Shown here in pieces: positions 54,467 through 64,000 of a DNA stretch of 64,000 nucleotides (position 1 is its first letter; every line of letters starts with the position of its first letter). The notes below the pieces were generated by a model. That model saw only the letters and a list, made by a program, of their open reading frames with translations, made no database searches and was not told where the DNA came from. The stretch is from contig CM046853.1 of assembly GCA_025617745.1 (NCBI GenBank), positions 55,146,643 to 55,210,642 on the forward strand. Reading direction: 5' to 3'. The DNA is from Heliocidaris erythrogramma (Eukaryota > Echinodermata > Echinoidea > Camarodonta > Echinometridae). A program made the position numbers and the translations under genes.

Positions 54467-54924
54467 GATCACATTTTGTTATTCAAATTGGCAACAATAA
54501 TATTTTCCTTTTAGTGGTTCTAATAAGGTATAATGTCTGTGGAAAAGATATACATGGAAATTTTGTCAAAGTTGGAAAAATTGCCAATTTGGATAAAAAA
54601 CATTGCTTTTGAATCTCTCAATGTGTTGCCAATTTAAGGATTTTAAAGCTTATTCTCGTTATAAAAATTTCTGGCATCAAGCACAATATGGACATGCAAC
54701 AAAAATGGACAAAGTTTGTGAAGAAAGTTTTGTTCTTTCTACTCATGCACCTGGTAAATTTTTTAGAGCTCTGAATCAAAAGTTATTGAACCAAACCACA
54801 AAATGTGGTCAATTGTCTTGAAAGGGTTAATTTATTGAGGTGCTGACTGATGAAGTTTTTTTCCCAGGGTAGGTCTGTTTGATTTTATATGAAATTAATA
54901 TTTTTGTTCTTGGTCTTATCTCAG

Positions 54925-55157
54925 GATAGTGATTGAAACAAAGGTCGTTTTGGTCTTACGCAAGTCATCTTATCTATAGGTACCGGTAGGCACGTATCAG
55001 TCTTTCGTAAGATCCAGTCGTCATGGGAACTTCATCACCTGGCACCAGAGGACTAGTTCTAGCTAGGTCTATATCTAAGAGATCTTTGACACAGTCTGTC
55101 TCATCTGAAGGTTGTCGGCTCCTGAAGCATCAACCAGAAAACCACCGGACTTCTATG
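54925..55157 (+). other. amylase-upstream module H, nearest to amylase 2
   Basis: Follows GGTCTTATCTCAG and ends at CTATG/GTGAGTA (55,158), a strong donor-like site. Contains AGTCATCTTATCTATAGGTA and ATGGGAACTTCATCACCTGG. The core ATG opens a frame of at least 40 codons across the donor. About 2.15 kb upstream of the acceptor (57,307-57,308) before the amylase 2 start codon; joined there, the frame meets TAA at once, so it could serve only as a leader. Confidence 0.5.
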
Positions 55158-56728
55158 GTGAGTATATATTAATAGTTTGAAATTTATGCAGCAACTCTTT
55201 TATTGGAGGTACATGTGTATGTGCAAATTGTGTGTTTTTATAAGCATTCAGCACATACCTTCATCTGTTCCCCCAACTTTTCTCAACCATTTGATTAGAT
55301 TAGATTTCGATTATTCAATTATTTCTCTTTATGATCTTTTAATTTCTTCAAACATATTTTACAAACAAATTACAACATGACAAACAAAATATTAATACAT
55401 TATCAAGTAAAGTAATTACATTGTATAGTTAACGTAAATGAATCATAACATAAATGAACCATTGTAAATTTTCTTGAGTATTATATATTTCAACACAAAT
55501 CTGTCTGCAAATTTTGTTCCAGGAATTACAACGTACAACGTGTATATTTCATTTTCTTAGCAATGTGTTTGGTCTTCATATCTGCTATTCTTGTCTCACA
55601 TATGATCATATTCAGAGTCTCTTGAATCCGAAAATTTTAACTCATCAAATGCAACACTGATTTTCATTATATAAGCAACTTTCTTGGGTTGTTCAAGATA
55701 CCATATGGAGAGTGCCGACACATTGACCAGAATTATATTGCAGTAAACTAATGCACTGTATATCAACTTGTGTGTTTCCTAATGTCTGTTTATTTGAAAG
55801 AAAACAACTCTTATTTTGGCTAGGGAATACTTTCTTGCATTACTATATAGGAATATTCCAAACTGGAGGTTTGCAAACCCTTCCATATAAATATAGTTAT
55901 CACCATATGTTTAGGGTAAATATAGTTATATTTACTTACAGAGCTGATTCAGAATGATTATTGGTTAAATTTAAATTATAACTTTTCTTTGGTGAACATG
56001 AAGGCCAGTTGTTAAACATCGTTGACACCATGAGCCATCAAAACTAGCTTCCACAGCATCATTTACACAATGGTGCATTTTATTAATATATTGTCATTTA
56101 GGTCTATTTATACAATGGAAGTATCAGTTCTGTGTGCTAGCTTTCTGAACAAAATATTCTCTGAAGTTGCTTCAATATCTCTCTTCATTAACTGCTGCTA
56201 TTAGTTTTTCATTTTTTTTTACTTCTTTTTCATCTTGCTTCTCTTATCGTGTTAAAAATATTCTTTGTTTGATTTTACTGATCAGGGCAGTTTTAAGCGG
56301 TCATTTTTAACAAGCATTTTTGTGCTTTTCATGAACATTATTAATAATGGTTTGTCAATATTTTTTGTAATATTTTTTAAATATTGGAAATAAATGATTT
56401 GATTACTAATTTTAATCTGTACATTTCAGGAAAACATACAAAATTATATACTTGTACATGTATTTTCTGTTTCATTTTTCAAACATTCATGTTATTGAGT
56501 AACATGGAAGTTAAATGCATGAAAATAGATTTCTTTGAAGGCAAATGTTTAAAAAAGAAAGAACACCCTTTATTTTTGCAAGAGTCAATAGATTTTGCAT
56601 AGTTATTCATTTCATTTAACAAGTCCAAGGTATATGTCATTTTATGTTCCATATGTTGCCAAGTATTGTATTCTGGTAATCTGACAATGCATAATTACTA
56701 TAAAAAACATCATTTTCCTTGACATCTA
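55158..56728. other. AT-rich stretch without recognised features
   Basis: No gene, RNA or repeat family recognised. If module H is a leader exon, this would be part of the first intron of amylase 2. Confidence 0.4.
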
Positions 56729-56873
56729 GGCCCTGTTTCATACTTGTAATCAATAACAACAGCCCAATTTCCATGACAAATTTGCTCTCAGCCAATCAGA
56801 TTCAAAGATTTCAGTAGCTTATAACAATTATTGTAACTTGTTATTGATAACAAGTTTTATGAAATGGGGCCCT
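56729..56873. mobile_element. MITE with GGCCCTGTTTCATA ends and shared CCAAT core
   Basis: Ends GGCCCTGTTTCATACTTGT and ACAAGTTTTATGAAATGGGGCC. The core GCTCTCAGCCAATCAGATTC and TTTCAGTAGCTTATAACA is that of the GGGGAGCGTTTCATCAAGCG family although the termini differ. Confidence 0.85.
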
Positions 56874-57322
56874 GTACCGGTAGTTATGATCCAATCTACA
56901 GTAGAGCTATCAAATTACTGTCGGACCAGAGACTTTTGATTGCATGAATCTTTTGCAAATTTCGCTAGTGATCCAGACTCCTGATAGTTTCATGCTGCAG
57001 TATGATTGAATTATGTCAGCCATTTGTTTTTCACTTTGCAAAATTTCTTGCCGCAAGAATTATCGTTGTTCACAATTCAAGAATGTATCCTACTGGAAAA
57101 GCTTCTGGTTTGACATTAATACACGCATAGTATAGGTTAGTTGTTGACATGTGGGGCATTATACCTTGGACGTAATTGCCCTTTGCTTGATTTTCAAAAG
57201 TTATGTTCATGTGTGCTTCTTTTTTATATTTACATGTATTAGATGGTATAAGTCAGCAATAACCCAGAAACACTTATGCATTATGTTGAATTTCATCCTA
57301 ACATACAGGTCTAAATTCAAAG

Positions 57323-58049
57323 ATGTACTGTGCTGTTGTGGTTCTATGCCTGTTGGCAGCTGCCCAGGCCAGCTACAAGAATCCAAATACTGCACAGGGT
57401 CGGACTGCCATGGTTCATCTGTTTGAGTGGAGCTGGGTAGCTATCGCCGATGAATGTGAAGAGTAAGTTTGAACATGATGATCGTGATGATGATGATGAT
57501 GATGATGATCTATTGCCAGTAAGGGTGAAGAGTAATTTTAATACATGATGATGATGATGATGATGATGAAGATGAAGAACTATCATCAATGGATGTAAAG
57601 AATAAGTTTAGCTCATAGTGATGATAATAAAATGATAAAATGCTATCACCAATAAATTTGGTGATTAAGTTTAGCACTTGATGATATTGAAGAACAGGAT
57701 CTTTCATCTCACAAAATAGTTTTCTATCTCTGTTTCGAACATTAATGTGGAAAACAATATAACATGATTTCTTATTCTTTAAATTTCCATGGTTTCAGCT
57801 TCCTGGCCCCCCATGGTTTTGGTGGTGTCCAGGTTTCTCCTCCAAATGAGCACCGCATCATCTACCAACCAGATTGGGACCCCAACGTAAAGCGTCCTTG
57901 GTATGAGAGCTACCAGCCAATCAGCTACAAATTGACGAGTCGTCGTGGTACCCGGGGAGAATTCATTGACATGGTCCAGCGTTGTAACAATGTTGGAGTG
58001 AGGATCTATGTGGATGCTGTTGTCAATCATATGTGCGGTGAAGATGCAG
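57323..58049 (+). CDS. alpha-amylase 2, first two exons only (partial or broken copy)
   Basis: Exons 57323-57462 and 57799-58049 have the same lengths, phases and splice sites as exons 1-2 of amylase 1. They encode the signal peptide ([16 protein letters not shown]), HLFEWSW, the [16 protein letters not shown] block and [15 protein letters not shown]. Differences from copy 1 are conservative (for example YQPDW for [14 protein letters not shown] for DSRRGSRAE), and no stop or frameshift is seen, so this part looks under constraint. Exons 3 and 4, with all three catalytic residues, are not found in the remaining 5.9 kb, where copy 1 would have reached exon 3 within 3.2 kb. Either they lie beyond the edge, past a DIRS-like insertion in intron 2, or the gene is truncated. 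An acceptor at 57,307-57,308 implies an upstream noncoding exon. Confidence 0.9.
57441..57700 (+). repeat. tandem copies of the amylase 2 exon 1/intron 1 boundary
   Basis: The segment CTATCGCCGATGAATGTGAA then GAGTAAGTTT and (GAT)n is followed by three diverged copies beginning at 57,510, 57,580 and 57,643. Copy 2 keeps GAGTAATTTT; copies 3 and 4 have lost the GT at the donor position. Amylase 1 intron 1 has no such repeats. Confidence 0.75.
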
Positions 58050-58186
58050 GTAAGCTAGTTACAAGTTTGGACCTAGGAGATGCTTGTAAAGAAAACTTGC
58101 TCCTAGTTGTTTAGCAATCAGCGAACCAGTATGTCTTTAAAGTTCGATGCAAGAGGCTATGTAGCCATTCACTTGCCATGGGCATT

Positions 58187-58810
58187 AAATGCCCCACCCC
58201 ACCCAATCAATCTGACCACGTTGCGCCATTCGACCCACCTTGCCTTGGTACAAGCACACATTACTGATTATTTTCGTCAAAGTAATTCATCAATGGCACA
58301 GCCTGGCATAGTCGAACTATGCCTATAACTGTCCATCTATAAAAAAGAATTGTTTGCTACGAGCTTTCGCGCTTTGCGCGGGAAGGGGGACACCCCCTCC
58401 CTGCACCCACCCCTATTACATACAGTGCAGTACTGCGTCCAAATAATTGACAAGCAGTCTCGACATCGAACTATCTTTCCATCTACAGTATAGGTGCTAC
58501 GAGGCATTATTTTTATCTCAAATTTGCTATAAAACATCAGAGCTTTGTTCCCCTCCCTGCGCCCACCCCCTGGGGAGCATGGAGAGCATGCTCATCACTA
58601 AATTTGCACGATTTGCATGCTCACAAACGGCCCCTAAAATGAAATCCTGGCTACGCGGTTGGATAATTCACGTCTCCCCCCTCCCCCTATTGAAAAATTC
58701 TGGCTACGCCCCTGTGCCCCACCCCACCCAATCAACCTTGCCTCGGTACCAATCAAGCACATATTACTGATTATTTTCGTCAAAGTAATTCATAAATGGC
58801 ATAGCCTGTG
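58187..58810 (+). repeat. direct repeat pair in amylase 2 intron 2 region
   Basis: 58,187-58,312 and 58,713-58,810 share GCCCCACCCCACCCAATCAA and TACTGATTATTTTCGTCAAA then GTAATTCAT. Between them is C-rich sequence without coding features. Confidence 0.75.
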
Positions 58811-58867
58811 TGGGGGGGGGGGGTTGCCATCAGGTGCTGTTCTATATCATGTCCATAATCCTGGAAA

Positions 58868-59025
58868 GGGCGAGATAGCTCAGTGGTCGAGCAGTGGCTA
58901 TGTAATTGAAGGACCCGGGTTCGAAACCATGATGTCTTTTGGTAATGCATTAACCCCAAGTCCCTCAGACAGGACTTAAAGCCGTTGGTCCTATGGTTGT
59001 TTACATACAAGCAGTATGCTTTATA
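58868..59025 (+). mobile_element. tRNA-derived SINE with MetaSINE-like core
   Basis: Box A-like ATAGCTCAGTGGTCGAGC, box B GGTTCGAAACC (58,918), then CCTCAGACAGGACTTAAAGC and CGTTGGTCCTATGG, comparable to the core in the 8.4-kb SINE. Confidence 0.65.
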
Positions 59026-60300
59026 TTATACCACTGGCACTGATGGAATAATGTCAAGTTGATGCTGAAGTTTAAAGAAAAGTTATACATTAATTAATTG
59101 TTTGCATCATGCACATGATAAAATTCAAAACTAGTTCTAGAACTCAAATCGTGCAGAATGTATCAATCATATTGTTTGATAATTTATATGTTTCAATTAA
59201 GCCATATCGAATATATCATAATCCGAGATTCGACGGCTTTGATTCGATCGAATACCGGTGCATCGATAAATGATGGGCGGTGATAGGGGGTGAAAACAGA
59301 GTTGCACACAGTTGCACACAGTGCATGCACCATGAACCGGTGACCGGTCCGCTGGCATCGCGGGCATATGTATGGGCTCTCGCTGCTCGACATTAACGAT
59401 GGCCCGCTAGCCAATGGCTCTTTTCATGGTGGCTACGGTAGTCAAAAATCTGGCGGACTACAAATCGATGCACCGGTTTTGCCAAAACGGAATCGGGATT
59501 CGATGTCTTCGATCGAACACCGGCTAACCAATCGATTCGACTCAGGCTTAGTTTCATTGTCTAATTTTAATTAATTTTTGAGGAATTGTTTTTGCTGGAA
59601 ATGAGAATAAATTGGATTGAATTGAATTTACTTCAAAGCAAACATAGAAAATTGATGATACACAGGCCCTTATTACTGGGGCGTTGGCGAGCAGGGTCCG
59701 CTTGAACAAAACAAAAAGAAAGCAAAACAAAAAAGGGGGTCCAATTAGTGTCTTATTTCTCTTCCTTTTCCTCTCCCCCATCTTTTTCTCTCCCCCATCT
59801 TTTTCTCTTTTCTCCTCTTTCTTTTTTTTTTTTTTTTTTTCTTTTTTCTCCATCTGATTTGCGGGGAACGTACCCCATACCCCCTCGTAGTTAGTACTAG
59901 TTACGCCCCTGTTTTTGTTTTGTTTTTCAATATTTTGCCCCAGTATAATTATGTTATATAAAATATATATAAAATCGCATTTTCAAATGTTCTATATACA
60001 TTTGAAAGAAATATTAACTTTCGGTGGCCTTCCTAAATTCCTTGATTATTTCTCACTTGTTCCGTCAGTGTTGTGCCCCTATTTGAGAAGTGGGAAAAGG
60101 GACTTTTATCAATGTTCAATATTTTGATCTTGGCCTAGATCGCAGTGGTTATTTGTGAATTTTCCTTAGTACATCAAATAAGAAATTACGTTTTTGCAGC
60201 TTAAAAATGCCCCCCCAAAAATTGTTTTTGCTCCCTAGCTTGTACAAATTTACTGTAATAAATCATATATACCTACCTATTATGCCTGTAGTCTTGACTA
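59026..60300. other. repeat-like stretch without recognised genes
   Basis: Inverted bits ACCGGTGCATCGAT / ATCGATGCACCGGT lie at 59,253 and 59,464. A pyrimidine-rich tract is at 59,757-59,852. No gene supported. Confidence 0.4.
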
Positions 60301-61296
60301 CGGGACCCCTTCGAGAATTTAACACAAATGAGTCACAATATTGTGCGCACCCCCCGTAATCCTATTGTCCCCTTCGCCACTCACGCGCGTCAACACGCTA
60401 CGGCCATCTTCCTCTTTCTTGCTCGCCCCCGACGAGATAGGACGTATAGTCACAGCGCTCCTGAAATCAGGTCGTATAGTATCTTTTAGGTGCGCTTTTT
60501 CGCACATTTAAAGCACTTTTAGGTACCTATATTCGCTTAGATTATAGTACTGTGTGTTTTAGTAGTCACTTTTGCCGATTGCAAGGGATTTTTGATATCC
60601 TTTTCTTGGCATTTCTTTTTCCCTTTCACGGTCAGCCCCACGTAGATATTTCTGTGTGTTTGCGGGTGTTTCCGTTTGTCACCGAGCCTTTGGGTTCGGT
60701 GTTTGTTCTTACGGTTTTTTGGCTGTGAAAATTCTTTTGTGCGTATCTCCCAAATAAAATTTACCCTTATTTTACTGCATTCAGTTGAAGTATTTCTTAT
60801 TTTGAAAAGTATACTTTATTGTCTGTTTTATTGCAGTGGTTTGGATTCGGAAGAAGAAGCAGCTAGGTCAAGGAGACCTGCTTCTTCCGAAGAGTCGTCT
60901 AGCAAGACGGCTCGGCCTTCCAGAACTTTCCCCGAGTACTTCGGTACATGGGGGAGGGAGGAGGGCTAAGGGTAAGTTGCCTAGTGGTGTTTCCTTGCAG
61001 AGTTTGCCAGTCTCGGAGCTTGCGGCTTCGGGACGGGTGGCGTTAACTGAATCGGGATTGTCAACTCCGAAGCCCGTGGTTTCGGGGTGGGTGGCGTCAG
61101 ATTCTAGTGGTTTGGATATCTCGAATCCAATCCCCCGGTCGCTGAGACCAGAGGGGGGGGGGCGGTTGTTTCCCGTACGGTAGCGTTCACTCGCTCTGAT
61201 CCGTTAGGGGAGACGCGCCCCACTACTGCAGGGCAACCCACGGGCTTAGTCCATGTTGGTCTGGGTTCTCAAACCCTAGCCCCCGGCAAACGCCAT

Positions 61297-62184
61297 ATGG
61301 GGGAACGAGTACTTCCTGGGCTGTCTACATTGCCAGCTAATGGGAATGCTCGAGCTAACAATTATGGACGCTCTTCGGAGCAACAGGTGTTTTCACCTGA
61401 GTGCGTGACTACTAGTGCTCCCCTATTGCCGCTTTCTAGCGGTCCAATAGCGGGTTCACACGCCTTTAGTAGTCATCGGGCACATACCGAGTCATCTCGG
61501 TCTGCCCCCGCACTGGGAGCTTTTAGCTCCCAACCCATGGCTACTGCATCTTCTTGCTTAGCCAATATGGGTGATTTGGGCGATTCTCTAGGCTTACGCC
61601 ATGAGCGCTCCAATTCCTTTATGGGAAGTGAACGTCCCTCCGCGGAGGGATCGGTTCGTGTTTCCGAAGTGGCTTCGGAGAGCCGAACGAATCCGATTAA
61701 GCGTTCTAAGAAAAGGGTTTCGGCTACGACTCTTGTCGAGCCAGCCAAGAAAAAGGCCAAGAAGAAGGCAAAAAGTGGCAAGGCTTTGCCGGCCTCTTGC
61801 CTGTCTGGCCTGGCTAACCCAGCTAGCTCCTCTCAAGCTGACATGTTCAGCATGATGCGGGCTTTTGCTCAGAATCAGGGTTGGTCCTTTGTACCGGCTA
61901 CTTCAACCCTGACTTCTGTCCCTATTCAGGGGTCTGACTTTGAGACTAATCAGCCTTTTGTGATTGATTCGTCTTTGTCTGAGTCGGTTTCGCATGTGCC
62001 TCCTATTCCCGCGGCCCTTGGGGCGCCGCCGGGCGAGGAGACTTTTGTTGAACCATGCGGGGCTCTGCCTGCTGAGTCCTTTGTTGGCGTTCCTTTGCCG
62101 GGTCATCCCGGTCCGCCCTTGCACTGGGCGCCTTGGCGCCCGGCCCATGGCTGTTGCATCTTCTTGCTCAGCCGATATGGGTAA
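61297..62184 (+). pseudogene. gag-like ORF1 of the DIRS-like element
   Basis: A 295-codon open stretch, Ser/Pro/Ala-rich, with a basic cluster PAKKKAKKKAKSGK and no zinc knuckle, as is common in DIRS-type ORF1. Related sequence in other frames upstream (60,836-61,183) suggests an earlier frameshift, so the original protein began before 61,297. The frame ends inside the second unit of a 610-bp tandem duplication. Function is inferred from position only. Confidence 0.6.
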
Positions 62185-62715
62185 TTGGTGCGCGTCTTTG
62201 GGTTCATTACCCTCAGCGCACTTCTCCCATAAAGGGAGGTGAGCGTCCCTCAGCGGAGGGTTCGGTTCGTGTTCCCGAAGGGCTTCAGGGATCCGAACGA
62301 AACCGAATAAACGCTCTGAAAAGCGGTTTTCGACTTTTTGGCTCTTTTTGGGCCAATCAGAAGCCTAGGGAAGGGGCTAAAAGAGGCAAGGCTTTGCCTG
62401 CCTCTTGCCCATCGGGTTTAGCTAACCCTCCGGTCTCTCAAGCTGAGATGTTCGGTGTGAGATGGGCTTTGCCCAGACTCAGGGTTGGTCCCTTGTACCA
62501 GGCATCACATCCCCTGCTTTTGTCCCTTTTTTGGGTCGGACATCGAGACTAATTAGCCTTTTATGGTTTATTCTTCTTTGTCTGTGACGGGATCACATGC
62601 GCCTCCTATTCTCGCAGCCTCGGGGCTCCGTCGGGTGAGGAGGCTTATGGCGGGTCTTGCGTGAATCCGACTGTTTCGGCCTTTGTTCGTGATCCTTTGT
62701 CACGATCATTTCAGG
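61490..62715 (+). repeat. 610-bp tandem duplication within the gag-like region
   Basis: Unit 1 (about 61,490-62,100) and unit 2 (about 62,100-62,715) share CCCATGGCT, GCATCTTCTTGCT, GCGGAGGGATCGGTTCGTGT, TCTCAAGCTGA and CAGGGTTGGTCC at a constant offset of about 610 bp. Unit 2 carries more indels. Confidence 0.8.
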
Positions 62716-63429
62716 CGGAACCAGTTTTGGAAGCGGCCTCTCAAGCTTCGGTTTCCGAATCGCTGGGGCAGGCAGAGCCTTAGTCGCTCTTCCTTTGTGG
62801 GGTAGAAGCGATTGTTTTGTTCTAAACTTTCCCTGACTTTCAGTCAGCCCGCGCGCAGGGTTCGACTTTGCTTGGGTTCAGGCAGCGGGATTCCTCCGAG
62901 GGTATTTCTCTTGCGGAGGATTTCAAGCTGGATTATGGACGCATTGAAGCGGCGCTTCTTTTAAGCGTCATGTTTGGTTTGCAGTGGTCATAGTTTTCCA
63001 CTGCAGCTGCCTCGGTCATGTACCGTCGCAGAGTCTTGGTTCTTACGGCCCTTTGGGTTAAGGAGTCGGACATCGCACTGCTTCTCTCGGATGTTCCGTC
63101 TCGGGTCCTTTGCTTTTGGCGATGCGCGATAACAGGTCTCTGTCTTGTTTACATGCTCATCCTAAGTCGATGCGAGCCTCTGTCCGCGTCTTGGTTGGTG
63201 GCTGTCTTCGTTCCTTTCTCCCCGCTTGGGAGGCCATCTCCGGGGACGCTTTTGTTCTCTTTGACGGACGGGATGGATTCTTCATAGATCTGTCCGCCCC
63301 GCTCCCCGGAGGGGCTATAGGAACTCGGTCACCTCACAGGCCCTAGCTCGTTCTCGTGCCTCATCAGAGTTTGAATCTCTGTTGAAAAAGTGGGCTATAG
63401 AAAGGGTAAGAGACTGGCTGTCTTTTTCC

Positions 63430-64000
63430 CTTTCTCTGACTTTTGTTATTCCCAAGCGCTCGGGAAAACTTCAGTACATTTTCGGATGGAGACTCTCGCC
63501 TCCATTCTCCTGTTGATCAAGAGGAAGGACTACGCGGTCTTGATAGTTTTCGAAGATGCGTATTTCCACTTTCCCATTCATCGCGCTTCGCGCGATCTTC
63601 TGGGGTTTCCTTCCTCTCAGAGACTTATCGCTTTCGCACTCTTCCCTTCGGGCTGCGCCCAGTCCCTCGGGTTCTTACTCAGGTTACTCAGGCGACGCGG
63701 CCTTCGGTTATTTTTGCTACCTGGACGATTGGCTTCTCCTAGCGGAGTCGCGCGATTGTTTGTTGGACGAGACTCGTTTGCTCGTCAATCTTACTCAAGA
63801 CTTGGGTTTCCTAATATTTTGGGAAAAGTCAGAGTTAGTTCCTACTTGCAGCCCAGTTTTCTGGGGGCTGTGTTGGACATTTGGAATCAGTTGGCTCGGC
63901 CCAGTCGAGACAGGTTTCTCACCATTGTCTCGGCAGCTCGCAAGCTCATGCTGGCCAGAAAGGTTCTTGCGCGAGGCAAGTCCTTCCGTACCCCCCCCTT
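63430..64000 (+). pseudogene. DIRS-like reverse transcriptase, frameshifted, partial
   Basis: Would copy element RNA into DNA. FRMETLASI and DAYFHFPIHRASRDLLGF lie in one frame (from about 63,480), YRFRTLPFGLRPVPRVLTQV in another, and YLDDWLLLAESRD (63,718 on) in a third, followed by NLTQDLGF and SELVPTCSPVF. A further shift leads into GAVLDIWNQLARPSRDRFL. At least three frame changes mean the copy is inactive. The YLDD acids are intact at DNA level. Confidence 0.8.

Larger units (their letters stand above)
60301..64000 (+). mobile_element. degenerate DIRS-like retroelement (right end off window)
   Basis: A sharp rise in GC content, a Ser- and Lys-rich gag-like frame, and further right a frameshifted reverse transcriptase with DAYFHFPIH, YRFRTLPFGLRPVPRV and YLDDWLLLAES. 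The YLDDW form and this block order are typical of DIRS-type (tyrosine-recombinase) elements. RNase H and recombinase would lie beyond the edge. The left boundary is uncertain; composition changes near 60,300. Confidence 0.75.

Overview
The window looks like a stretch of an animal nuclear genome, most likely a marine deuterostome and probably an echinoderm of sea-urchin type. The evidence is split genes with GT-AG introns, a metazoan-type DHFR, chloride-type animal alpha-amylases, and many short fold-back and tRNA-derived repeats of the kind I associate with echinoid genomes. The species call is an inference. No bacterial features, CRISPR arrays or operons are present.

Layout. 1-4194 (minus strand) holds a non-LTR retrotransposon of Tx1/L1 type with an intact ORF1 and an uninterrupted 839-codon ORF2 that runs off the left edge. 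4.2-10 kb is simple repeats, a 22-unit minisatellite, SINEs and fold-backs. 10,025-16,665 (plus) is a complete five-exon dihydrofolate reductase gene whose introns carry repeats. 16.7-24.7 kb is gene-free: a tRNA-derived SINE, a 0.6-kb TTAA-flanked fold-back, other MITEs and a repeat with AGGTCA half-sites. 28,705-36,547 (plus) is a complete four-exon secreted alpha-amylase of 745 residues with an extra C-terminal domain. Its intron 2 carries two TA-flanked non-autonomous DNA transposons. 36.6-57.3 kb is repeats, including a Tc1-type element with 268-bp terminal inverted repeats that match throughout by eye, and a fragment of a second LINE. 57,323-58,049 holds the first two exons of a second amylase copy; the rest was not found before the window ends. 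From about 60.3 kb to the right edge lies a frameshifted DIRS-like (YLDDW) retroelement.

The most unusual observation is a family of eight related modules (A-D upstream of amylase 1, E-H upstream of amylase 2), all in the same orientation and lying in locally duplicated DNA. Each is built round ATGGGAACNTCATCACCTGG and has exon-like edges. They may be alternative or decayed noncoding or leader exons, or a duplicated regulatory block. Both strands show splice-like boundaries, so orientation is unresolved. DHFR (folate cycle) and amylase (secreted digestion) have no obvious functional link. The amylases form a tandem family that appears to be still diverging.
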